From Acidimicrobiales bacterium (GTDB lineage: Bacteria; Actinomycetota; Acidimicrobiia; Acidimicrobiales; Bog-793), in NCBI GenBank assembly GCA_030037405.1, contig JASHRK010000269.1, positions 1 to 17,100 of the forward strand: a stretch of 17,100 bases of DNA, given 5' to 3'. Of the stretch, positions 1-7,306 are shown piece after piece; positions within the stretch are counted from its first letter, which is position 1, and each line of letters begins with the position of its first letter. The notes under the pieces are model-generated. The model was not told the DNA's origin and searched no databases. It worked only from the letters and a program-made list of their open reading frames with translations. A program made the position numbers and the translations under genes.

Positions 1-669
1 CGGCCGGAACGGAGCGATGCCGGCGACTTCGGGACGGGCGAGCGGCCGGGGCGAGGCGGCCGCCACGACGACCGGGGCCGATCGGGCAGCGACGGCACGC
101 TCGAGCGAGGCCCGGCGCAGCCGCGCCGTCCCCCCTTCGCAGGAGAGCACCGTGCCCTCACGGCAGGCGAGACGCTCCCGCCTCCCGCCGTCGAGCCGGC
201 GGAGGGCCTCGAGGCTCACGAGATCGGCCGGGCCGAGGTCGACGGCGAGGAGGCCGAGCGCCTGTCCCATCCCGAGCTCGTGGGCGAGATATGCCGGAAC
301 GGCGCCACTACCGCGGTCTGCGCTCACGTCCCCGCACCATACGAGGTCCGAGCCTTCGAGGTGCGGAGCGAGACAGCTCGCCACCCACTCGCTCGGCCAC
401 TCCGGGTCCGCCTCGACGTGGACGAGCTCGCTGCCGGGCGGTACGAGCCCTGCCGCATCGGAGAGCACCTTCCTGCAGCTCTCCGTGCCGGCCGATACGA
501 CCCGGAGCCGCCCGCCCCACCGCTCGGCGCAGCGAAGCGCCCATTCGAGGGCGGCGCAGTCTGCAGGCGAAGCGCCGAGGGAGAGAGGGTCCGCGATCGC
601 CTCCCCGGTAAGAGGGTCGGTGCCTGCGCGAAGCTCGACGGCCTTCCAGCAGACGCTGAAGAGCCGCAT
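1..669 (-). CDS. etfB: Mycofactocin-associated electron transfer flavoprotein beta subunit (EtfB/FixA-like), 3' end outside the window
   Basis: Beta subunit of an electron transfer flavoprotein; with EtfA it should form a cytoplasmic FAD/AMP- or FAD/FAD-binding heterodimer that carries electrons to FixC/FixX. The 223 codons visible start MRLFSVCWKAVE. They contain an ETF-beta-like Rossmann region with the usual block replaced by GASPADCAALEWAL (about residues 32-45), and the segment VWCGDVSADRGSGAVPAYLA (about 110-129), which corresponds to the family's nucleotide-binding loop. Family members are about 250 residues, so some 30 residues probably lie beyond position 1. The ATG at 669 is preceded by GAGGAGG overlapping the fixX stop codon, with a 4-base spacer, which decides the start. 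The gap to fixX is 9 bases. The sequence is diverged from housekeeping EtfB, so the assignment leans on the adjacent etfA, fixC and fixX. Confidence 0.85.
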   Translation of the reverse strand, partial: MRLFSVCWKAVELRAGTDPLTGEAIADPLSLGASPADCAALEWALRCAERWGGRLRVVSAGTESCRKVLSDAAGLVPPGSELVHVEADPEWPSEWVASCLAPHLEGSDLVWCGDVSADRGSGAVPAYLAHELGMGQALGLLAVDLGPADLVSLEALRRLDGGRRERLACREGTVLSCEGGTARLRRASLERAVAARSAPVVVAAASPRPLARPEVAGIAPFRP

Positions 670-678
670 CTCGCCTCC

Positions 679-978
679 TCAGCTCCGCCGGTAGGCGACG
701 CCGGCGCCACCTACGGGATAGTTCCACGTGATGGCGCCCTTCTCGTTGCAGACGAGGTAGCAGGTCCCGCACTCGAAGCACTGCTCGTAGCTGAAGAGCA
801 CCCCGCCGTCTGCCATCGGGGCAAAGAGGTTGGCCGGGCAGGCGGTTATGCACTCCCGCGTCGTGCAGCCGCGACAGGTATCCCCGTCGATCGTGATATG
901 AGCCCCCGGTGCCACCCGGAACTCCGTCGTCGCCATCCGGTCCTCGAAGGCGACCTCCGGCCCGCTCTCGCCCCTCAC
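679..978 (-). CDS. fixX: FixX-like ferredoxin partner of the ETF:quinone oxidoreductase
   Basis: Small iron-sulfur protein of 99 residues, expected to pass electrons between the FixC flavin and quinone or ferredoxin. Two groups of four cysteines are visible: C35, C38, C43 and C47 (the last followed by Pro), and C67, C70, C73 and C77. They sit in a typical FixX layout with DGDTCRGC and YEQCFECGTC, followed by NEKGAITWNYP, the hallmark FixX C-terminal stretch. The GTG at 978 is chosen because GGAGG (987-991) lies 8 bases upstream and the start overlaps the fixC stop in a GTGA junction, as elsewhere in this operon. An ATG 14 codons later (MATTEF) would give 85 residues. It sits between fixC and etfB, matching fixABCX gene content although the order differs from classical fixABCX. 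Confidence 0.93.
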   Translation of the reverse strand: MRGESGPEVAFEDRMATTEFRVAPGAHITIDGDTCRGCTTRECITACPANLFAPMADGGVLFSYEQCFECGTCYLVCNEKGAITWNYPVGGAGVAYRRS

Positions 979-2282
979 CCGAAAGTCCTCCAGATGTCCC
1001 AGGCGTCGCGGGCGAGGTCTCTCCGCCGCAGCCCGGCCCGTTTGCGGGCGGGGCGGGCGAGCTCGAAAAGGCCGCGTTTCGGCTCGGGATTGCGGACGGT
1101 GAAGAGCTCCTCGGCGAGATTGCACAAGAGAGCGGGATAGCGGCGTTGCATGCGCTCGGACATCACGAGATCCGGCGCCCGGCGCAGCTTGCGGTGATCG
1201 GCTAGGACGAAGCTCGACTGGAGGAGCTTGGCGTAACCGCTCAGGCCCGAGGCGCTCGTGTCGGAGCGCTCGAGCGCCTCCGCCGCAGCCCGGCCCGCCA
1301 GGGCCCCCGATGCCATGGCGAAGTTCACCCCCTCGAGGAAGAGTCCGGCGGCGAGGCACATGCCGGCGGCATCGCCGGCGACGAGGATGCCGTCGCCGGC
1401 AAGCTTCGGCATCATGGCGAGACCGGCCTCCGGGATGAGGTGAGCGCCGTACTCGACGAGCTCGCTGCCGGCGAGGAGGGGGGCGATCGCCGGATGGCCG
1501 GAGAGCTCTGCCAGGAGCTCCTCGGGCCGCCTGCCCGAACGGGCGAGGTCGTCGAGCACGAGCACGACGCCGACCGAGAGGCTCTCGGCGTTCGTGTACA
1601 AGAAACCCCCACCTGCCACCCCACCCGTCCCCCCGAGGATCTCGAAGTCGGCGCCTTCCCCGGGCGCCAGGGCGAGACGGCGCTCGATCTCGCCGGCGGG
1701 CAGCGCCCGCACCTCCTTCACGCCGAGGGTGCACTGGGCGCTCTCGAGGGGCGGCGCCAGGCCCGCCTCTCGGGCGATGAAGGAATTGACGCCGTCGCAG
1801 GCGATGACGATCCGCGACTCGATGTCGCCCTCCGGGCGGTCGGTGGAGACGCCTCCCACGCGGCCGGCGGGATCCCGCAGGAGCTTCGTCGCCGTCGTAG
1901 AGGTGACGAGGGTGGCCCCCTCGCGCTCGGCCCGCCCCGCCAGCCAGGAGTCGAAGGCCGGCCTCAAGGCCGTCGCCCCGTTGTAGGGCGGCGCGCCCCA
2001 GGCGGCCGAGCGGAAGTCGACGGCGAGCGACTGCGTCTTCGTGAGGACCATCGTGACGCGGCGCGTCACCCAGCGCTCGATGGGGGCCTCGTCGGTCCAC
2101 TCGGGGATGATGGCATCGAGGACGCGCCCGTAGACGACGCCGCCGTAGAGGTTCTTCGCGCCCGGGTAGGGCCCCCGTTCGAGGAGGCAGACGGACTTCC
2201 CGGCACGGGCAAGGACAAGGGCGGCAAGCGAGCCGGCCGGGCCAGCCCCGACGACGACGGCGTCGTAGCGTTCAGTCGGCAC
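975..2282 (-). CDS. fixC: FixC-like FAD-dependent ETF:quinone oxidoreductase, mycofactocin-associated
   Basis: Flavoprotein of 435 residues in the FixC / geranylgeranyl-reductase-like family, expected to take electrons from EtfAB and deliver them to quinone at the membrane, with FixX as its separate iron-sulfur partner. Visible features: N-terminal dinucleotide fold RYDAVVVGAGPAGS (GAGPAGS at 12-18), the FixC-type segment AKNLYGGVVYGRVLDAIIP (about 42-60), the second FAD contact ACDGVNSFIARE (161-172), and GDAAG (303-307) followed by GLFLEGVNFAMASG. The GTG at 2282 is preferred because GGAGG (2292-2296) lies 9 bases upstream; it overlaps etfA by 11 bases. A longer frame from 2327 would only add basic low-complexity residues. 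There is no transmembrane segment, so membrane contact would be peripheral. Confidence 0.93.
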   Translation of the reverse strand: MPTERYDAVVVGAGPAGSLAALVLARAGKSVCLLERGPYPGAKNLYGGVVYGRVLDAIIPEWTDEAPIERWVTRRVTMVLTKTQSLAVDFRSAAWGAPPYNGATALRPAFDSWLAGRAEREGATLVTSTTATKLLRDPAGRVGGVSTDRPEGDIESRIVIACDGVNSFIAREAGLAPPLESAQCTLGVKEVRALPAGEIERRLALAPGEGADFEILGGTGGVAGGGFLYTNAESLSVGVVLVLDDLARSGRRPEELLAELSGHPAIAPLLAGSELVEYGAHLIPEAGLAMMPKLAGDGILVAGDAAGMCLAAGLFLEGVNFAMASGALAGRAAAEALERSDTSASGLSGYAKLLQSSFVLADHRKLRRAPDLVMSERMQRRYPALLCNLAEELFTVRNPEPKRGLFELARPARKRAGLRRRDLARDAWDIWRTFG

Positions 2283-3279
2283 GGGCCGCCGCCTCCGCGC
2301 GGGAGGCAAGGAGTCGCTCGAGGGCACGGAGGGTGCCGGCAGCGTCGGCGACGACTGCGAGGTCCGCTATGGCCATCATGGGGGCACTCGGGTCGGTGTT
2401 GACTGCGATCACGTGGGCGGGGTCTCCGATCCCGCCCACGTGCTGGGCCGCCCCGGAGATCCCGAAGGCGACATAGAGCTCGGGTCGGACGGAGACGCCG
2501 GTGGTCCCGATCTGGCGGTCGTGGTCGACGAGGCCGGCGTCGGTCACGGCCCGCGTCGCCCCGACTGACGCGCCCAGCCTCTCCGCCACGCGGGCGAGCA
2601 AGGCGAACTCCTCGGGACCGCCGAGCCCCGCCCCGCCCGCAAGGATCCTCGGCGCATCGGCGAGGTCCATGCTCGCCGGCTCGGGGGCAAGCACGCCGAG
2701 GATCTCGGGGTCGGGATCGGCAGCGGGAGCTGGAGCTGGAGCTGGAGCTGGAGCGGGAGCGTCGGGGCCGGAGGCGGAGCCGGAGCCGGTGGCGAGCGAG
2801 GGCGTGCTCTGCCGGGTACGCGGTCGCCCGACCGGGCGTCCCCTGGCGAGCAACGTCGCCACAAAGGGCCCGGTGACCTGCAGCTCGACCAGCTGGGCGC
2901 CTCCCCGCCTGACTACGCGAGCCCAACCGGGGTGAACCTCAATCGCCGCCGCGAGAAGGGGGACGCCGAGGAGAGCGGCGAGGCGCGGGGCGAGGTCGCG
3001 CCCGTCGGGCGACGAAGGAAGGATCACGACCGCCTCCGCCCCGACAACCGGGGCGATGGCCCTCGCGTAGCTCGTCGGGCCGAAAGGCCCGAGCTCGAGC
3101 TCGTCGAGGCGCCAGGACGCCGCCGCGGGAGCCCATCGCCTCGCCCGCGGCTCGGCGAGCTCGGCCGCCGCCTCCGCCGCCCCCTCTCCGGCCACGAGCG
3201 CCACCCCGCCTGCCTCGGCCACGGCCTCTCCCGCACCCGCCGGCAGGAAGCCAGCCCGCACTGGCACGACGGCGATCAC
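2272..3279 (-). CDS. etfA: Mycofactocin-associated electron transfer flavoprotein alpha subunit (EtfA/FixB-like)
   Basis: Alpha subunit of the ETF, 335 residues. Residues about 1-150 form the degenerate N-terminal domain, 155-193 a low-complexity linker ending in an Ala-Pro run, and about 210-330 the FAD-binding domain. Family motifs are clear: LGASVGATRAVTDAG (residues 236-250), RQIGTTG (255-261), LYVAFGISGAAQHVGG (268-283) and VIAVNTDPSAPM (290-301). Departures from canonical EtfA: the first flavin loop reads GGAGLGGPEE where most members have GGRG with an Arg, QTG has become TTG, and ADYG has become ADLA. The start is the GTG in a GTGA overlap with the upstream oxidoreductase stop, preceded by a G-rich stretch; a longer open frame upstream is a shadow of that oxidoreductase. 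The fixC start lies inside its last codons. Confidence 0.93.
   Translation of the reverse strand: MIAVVPVRAGFLPAGAGEAVAEAGGVALVAGEGAAEAAAELAEPRARRWAPAAASWRLDELELGPFGPTSYARAIAPVVGAEAVVILPSSPDGRDLAPRLAALLGVPLLAAAIEVHPGWARVVRRGGAQLVELQVTGPFVATLLARGRPVGRPRTRQSTPSLATGSGSASGPDAPAPAPAPAPAPAADPDPEILGVLAPEPASMDLADAPRILAGGAGLGGPEEFALLARVAERLGASVGATRAVTDAGLVDHDRQIGTTGVSVRPELYVAFGISGAAQHVGGIGDPAHVIAVNTDPSAPMMAIADLAVVADAAGTLRALERLLASRAEAAARAD
2726..2761. repeat. Six tandem hexamers in the etfA linker
   Basis: Six consecutive 6-base units of the form GGAGC(T/G) on the plus strand. Read in etfA they encode the Pro-Ala run between the N-terminal domain and the FAD domain. The unit is a multiple of three, so copy-number change would lengthen the linker without breaking the frame. 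Confidence 0.9.
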
Positions 3280-5312
3280 ACCGTCCCCCCCGCCCTCGCC
3301 CCCTCGATCACTGCCGCATGGGCGCGCCGGGGAGCTACGCAGTCCCCCACCCGCTGCAGGGAGCAAACGGGGGCCGCCTCCTTGAGCGCCCTGTACAGAG
3401 CGTCCTCGGGCTCCGGGGCGACGGCGAGCACGATCCAGTCCACCCTCCGTGTCTCTTCGACACCTGTCGGGTGATGAAGGAGAGTGACCCCGGAGGCGTC
3501 CACGCCCATGACGACGCGGTCCGTCGAGCAGGCGATCCGCTTCGCGGCCGACCGCATCATGAAACCTTCCAAGTCGAGTGTGATGCCGAGATCCTGCCCG
3601 ACGACCATGCCCGGCGTCACGATCTCGACCGAGGCGCCCCGGTCTGCGAGCAGCTCGGCCACGCTCGTGGCCTGATGGAACCCGAGCTCGTCGACGAGAA
3701 GGACCTCGCCTGACGGTTCGGCGGTCCCCTCGAGGACGGCTCTCACGTCGACCACCTTCCCGGGCGGGACCGCGGCCGCCCAGGGCGGGACGGCTGGGCG
3801 GGACCCGGTCGCCACTATGACGGCGTCCGGCTTGCGCGAGAGGACTTCCTCGAGGTCCGCCTCGAGACCGAGCTCGATCTCGACTCCGAGCTCTGCGCAC
3901 TCCCTCAGCTGGTTGCGCACGAGGTCGCCGATCTCCGCCCGGTTCGGGACTCTGGCAGCGAGGCGGATGCACCCTCCGGTCTCTCCGGTGCGCTCGAGAA
4001 CGGTTACCTGGCAGCCCCTCGACGCCGCCGCGATGGCGGCCTGCAGGCCGGCAGGACCGGCGCCGACGACGACGAGACGCCTGGTGCCACGCAGTGCGCC
4101 GGGCGCCGCTCGGGCGGGTGGCGCGGGCGCGGTGGCCGGTGCGCTTGGCGCAGCGGGCGGCTCGGCGGGGGCACTCGGGAGGGGCGCGGACTCGCGACCG
4201 GTGAGCGGGTTCTCGATGCAGCCGAGCCAGCGGTTCAGGCCCATGCGCCCGACGCACTCCTGGTTGCAGGAGAGGCAGAGGCGGATCGACTCAGCCCTCC
4301 CCGCCCGCGCCTTGCGGGTGAAGTCGGCATCGGCAATCTGCCCCCGTACCACGCCGACGAGATCGCAGTGGCCTTCGGCAAGAGCTCGTTCCGCCTGCAG
4401 AGGGTCCTTGAAGCGTCCTACGCCGACGACAGGGAGGCGGACCGCCTCTCTCATGGCGGAGGGTATGAAGCTCGCGTAACCGGGGGGGACGTGCATGGAG
4501 GCCTCGATCATGTAGAGCGTCGCCGTGGCGACGCCGATCGAGGTGTTCACGTAGTCGGCACAACCCTGGCGCTCGACCATCTCGGCGACGCCGACCGCCT
4601 CGTCGATCGTTATCCCGCCCTCGATCAGCTCGTCCCCGCAGAGGCGCACGCCGACGGCGAGCTCCGGCCCGATCGCCTCGCGCACGGTCTGCAGGAGCTC
4701 GAGCAAGAGGCGGGCACGCCCTTCGAGGGAGCCCCCGTAGCGGTCGGTGCGCAGGTTGGTCGCCGGCGAGAGGAACCCCCGCACGATGGAGCTGTGCGAG
4801 CACTGCAGCTCGATGCCGTCGAAACCCCCCTCTTTGCAGTGGCGCGCCACCGTGGCGTAGCCGGCGACGATCTCTTCTATCTCGGCCTCGTCGACGGCAT
4901 GGGGGACTTCCCGGAAGAGAGGGTCGGCCACGGCCGACGGCGCCCAGACCGGGAGGCGGGTGTACATGCCGGAAGCCTGCCCGCCGTTGTGGTTGATCTG
5001 GGCGAAGATGGGAGTCCCGTGACGATGGACGGCGGCCGTGATGCGCCGGTATCCGGGGAGGACGGCTGGTTGGTAGCCGTGGATGAGTTTCTCGTAAGGC
5101 CAGTCGGTCGCATGGGTCGAGTGCTCCTCGGTGATGATCAGGCCAGCCCCGCCGGCCGCCCGGGCGGCGTAATAGGCGGCATGCTGCGCCGTCGGCAGCC
5201 CATCCTCGGCGTAGTTCGTGAGGTGGGCGGAGAAGACGAGGCGGTTGCGAAGCGTCACCGGCCCGATCCGGATGGGCGAGAACAGGAGCGGGTAGCGAAG
5301 GCTCGAGGTCAC
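3276..5312 (-). CDS. Mycofactocin system FadH/OYE family oxidoreductase 2
   Basis: Multi-domain iron-sulfur flavoprotein of 678 residues resembling 2,4-dienoyl-CoA reductase (FadH) and related OYE enzymes. Order: FMN-binding TIM barrel (about 5-340, with FSPIRIGPVTLRNRLVFSAH, AQINHNGGQASG and FLSPATNLRTDRYGGS), a four-cysteine cluster motif CX2CX3CX11C at C346, C349, C353 and C365, a Pro/Ala linker (about 376-405), then an FAD/NAD(P) domain starting RRLVVVGAGPAG (411-422). The GTG at 5312 overlaps the previous gene's stop by 4 bases (GTGA) and its own stop overlaps etfA the same way. In the barrel the catalytic segment reads ELQCSHSSIVRGF, without the Tyr that E. coli FadH has there. Substrate unknown. 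Cytoplasmic. The family name comes from the established association of such OYE proteins with mft clusters. Confidence 0.93.
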   Translation of the reverse strand: MTSSLRYPLLFSPIRIGPVTLRNRLVFSAHLTNYAEDGLPTAQHAAYYAARAAGGAGLIITEEHSTHATDWPYEKLIHGYQPAVLPGYRRITAAVHRHGTPIFAQINHNGGQASGMYTRLPVWAPSAVADPLFREVPHAVDEAEIEEIVAGYATVARHCKEGGFDGIELQCSHSSIVRGFLSPATNLRTDRYGGSLEGRARLLLELLQTVREAIGPELAVGVRLCGDELIEGGITIDEAVGVAEMVERQGCADYVNTSIGVATATLYMIEASMHVPPGYASFIPSAMREAVRLPVVGVGRFKDPLQAERALAEGHCDLVGVVRGQIADADFTRKARAGRAESIRLCLSCNQECVGRMGLNRWLGCIENPLTGRESAPLPSAPAEPPAAPSAPATAPAPPARAAPGALRGTRRLVVVGAGPAGLQAAIAAASRGCQVTVLERTGETGGCIRLAARVPNRAEIGDLVRNQLRECAELGVEIELGLEADLEEVLSRKPDAVIVATGSRPAVPPWAAAVPPGKVVDVRAVLEGTAEPSGEVLLVDELGFHQATSVAELLADRGASVEIVTPGMVVGQDLGITLDLEGFMMRSAAKRIACSTDRVVMGVDASGVTLLHHPTGVEETRRVDWIVLAVAPEPEDALYRALKEAAPVCSLQRVGDCVAPRRAHAAVIEGARAGGTV

Positions 5313-7306
5313 CGGGCACCCGCAAGGCGGAGAGCGGCGCGGCGTCCCTCGAGGATCGCCTCGTGGATAGTCCGGGGCGCGACGACATCCCCGGCGAGCT
5401 GGACGCTGCCGGGAGGCAGGGAGGCGGCGAGCGCCCGCGCCAGGGAGTCCTCGGGCAGGCGGTAGCCGGCATCGACGAGGACTGCGCCAGCGATCACTTG
5501 CCGCGACCCGCTGAAGCGATCCTCGACCGTGACGCCGCTCCCGTCCACCCCCCGCACGACCGAGTGCCGGGCCACCTCAACGCCGGCCCGCGCAAGGCGG
5601 GTGTTGGCAGGCACGAGGTCGCCGCTTCGCGCCAGCTCCGCCCCGGCGACGAAGTCAGGCGTGGCGAGCACGACTCTGTCGCCGAGAGCGGCGAGAAGCT
5701 CGGCGACGCCCACTCCGACGGGGCCGCCCGCCGGATCCCAGACGACGGCGGGGCCTGGACCTCCCGCCCCCGGCAGGCGCTCGGCCGCCAGGAGGTCGGC
5801 CGCCATGACGGCGGCGCCCGGAGCTACGACCTCGTACTGGCGCCGGCCGGGCCTCGAGCCTGTGCAGCAGACGACGGGACCGTCGTGCATGTCGAGCTCC
5901 TCCAGGGTGAGCTCGTGGCCGGAGACGATCGTCACGCCGGCGAGACGGCACTCGTTCTCGAGCCACCCGACCAGGGATGCGAGACGCTCCCGACCCGGCA
6001 CGCGGGCTGCTGCCCTCGTGACCATCCCTCCGAGGGAGTCCTCCCGCTCGAATAGAACCACCTCGCGGGCCTGATGAGCCAGGACTCGTGCGCACTCGAG
6101 GCCGGCCGGTCCGGCGCCGACGACGATCACCGCTTTGGCAGCTGGGGCGGAGCGGACCGAGGGGGCCGGGGGCGCTGCCAGCGCCAAGGGATCGGGGTCG
6201 GTCGTCTCGTGCCCGCTCCGCGGCTCCCCGATGCAGGCCACGATAGGGTTGCGCACGTCTCTCACCTGGCAGAGCTGGTTGCAGAGCACGCAGGGACGCA
6301 CGCGGTCACGCCTGCCCGAGACGATCTTGGAGGCGAGCTCGGGGTCGGCGATCTGCGCCCTCGTCATCTCGACGGCGTCCGCCTTGCCCGCCGAGAGGAG
6401 CGCCTCGGCTTCGTCAATCTCGACGAGAGAGCCTTGGCAGACGACGGCGACGCTCGCCGGCAGCGCTCCCCGGATCGAAGCCGCCAGCTCGGCGTTGAAA
6501 GCGGCTGGCGTGTGGGCGTCCGGGCGGGTCGCCCAGGTGGCGTAACCCGAGCCTCGCACCACGGTCACGTAGTCGAAGAGGGGGCCTCGGGGGTACGAGG
6601 CGAGGCGGACGAGATGCTTAGCCGCCGTCTCGGGGACGATCCCGGCCCATGGGGCGAGCTCGTCGCAGCTGGCACGAAGGCCGACGACGGCGCCCGGTAT
6701 AGCCGCCCGCACGCTGGCAAGCGTCTCCTCGACGAGAAGGAGGTGGTCGGCTCCGTAGCGATCGTCTCTCCGGTTCGTGAGGGAGGAGACAAACTGGCGA
6801 AGCAGGCTCCACTGCCCGGCGCTTACCTCGACTCCATCAGCCCCGGCTGCAACGGCGGAGGCAGCCGCCCGGGCGAAGGCGCCAACGATAGCTTCGACAT
6901 CCGCTGCCTCCATCGCCTTTGGGATCTCTCGTGTCACGACGTCGGGCACGCTCGAGGGGCCGAGGAGGGCTTGCTGGTGGTAGGCACTCGATCCCTGACC
7001 GCCGGAATGCCCGATGGCGGCGATAACCAGGGCTCCCTCGGCGTGGCACGCGGCGGCGACCTCTCCCCAGCCGGCCTCGCATTCGGCAGCGAGCGGCGCC
7101 CTCTCGTAGGGCCAATCGGAGCCGTCAACCGACGCCTCCTCGGTCACGACGAGGCCGGCGCCGCCAGCCGCCCGCGCCCGGTAGTACGCCACGTGCCGCT
7201 CGGAGATGGCACGGCGCCGCCCCAGATTGGTCTCGTGAGGGCCGAAGACTATGCGATTGCGTGCAGTCAGGAGACCGAGTCGTAACGGGTCGGCGAGGCT
7301 CGTCAC
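5309..7306 (-). CDS. Mycofactocin system FadH/OYE family oxidoreductase 1
   Basis: Paralogue of its downstream neighbour, 665 residues with the same layout: FMN TIM barrel (about 3-330, with ARNRIVFGPHETN, AAIGHSGGQGSS and SLTNRRDDRYG), cluster cysteines C339, C342, C346 and C358 (CX2CX3CX11C), then an FAD/NAD(P) domain beginning KAVIVVGAGPAG (391-402). It is more diverged than its partner at the barrel active site: the segment reads EVSAGQWSLLRQF and has neither the His of most OYEs nor the Tyr of FadH. It starts with GTG at 7306, overlapping the mftC stop by 4 bases (GTGA), and ends in another GTGA junction. It probably acts with its neighbour, possibly as a complex or on successive substrates; the reaction cannot be read from the sequence. 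Confidence 0.92.
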   Translation of the reverse strand: MTSLADPLRLGLLTARNRIVFGPHETNLGRRRAISERHVAYYRARAAGGAGLVVTEEASVDGSDWPYERAPLAAECEAGWGEVAAACHAEGALVIAAIGHSGGQGSSAYHQQALLGPSSVPDVVTREIPKAMEAADVEAIVGAFARAAASAVAAGADGVEVSAGQWSLLRQFVSSLTNRRDDRYGADHLLLVEETLASVRAAIPGAVVGLRASCDELAPWAGIVPETAAKHLVRLASYPRGPLFDYVTVVRGSGYATWATRPDAHTPAAFNAELAASIRGALPASVAVVCQGSLVEIDEAEALLSAGKADAVEMTRAQIADPELASKIVSGRRDRVRPCVLCNQLCQVRDVRNPIVACIGEPRSGHETTDPDPLALAAPPAPSVRSAPAAKAVIVVGAGPAGLECARVLAHQAREVVLFEREDSLGGMVTRAAARVPGRERLASLVGWLENECRLAGVTIVSGHELTLEELDMHDGPVVCCTGSRPGRRQYEVVAPGAAVMAADLLAAERLPGAGGPGPAVVWDPAGGPVGVGVAELLAALGDRVVLATPDFVAGAELARSGDLVPANTRLARAGVEVARHSVVRGVDGSGVTVEDRFSGSRQVIAGAVLVDAGYRLPEDSLARALAASLPPGSVQLAGDVVAPRTIHEAILEGRRAALRLAGAR

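Noticed and set aside
984..2100. Long minus-strand frame running upstream of fixX
   Set aside because: Only its last 99 codons are fixX. The upstream part is the shadow of fixC in another frame, with Arg/Pro-rich content and no motifs.
1440..2402. Long plus-strand open frames, for example 1440-2402, 4368-5465, 6074-7285 and 13528-14718
   Set aside because: They lie antisense to well-recognised genes, have Arg/Gly/Asp-rich composition expected of GC-rich shadow frames, and show no family motifs.
3280..4257. Minus-strand frame extending etfA upstream into the OYE gene
   Set aside because: The EtfA-like sequence begins only at the GTG at 3279; the upstream part is Arg-rich shadow of oxidoreductase 2.
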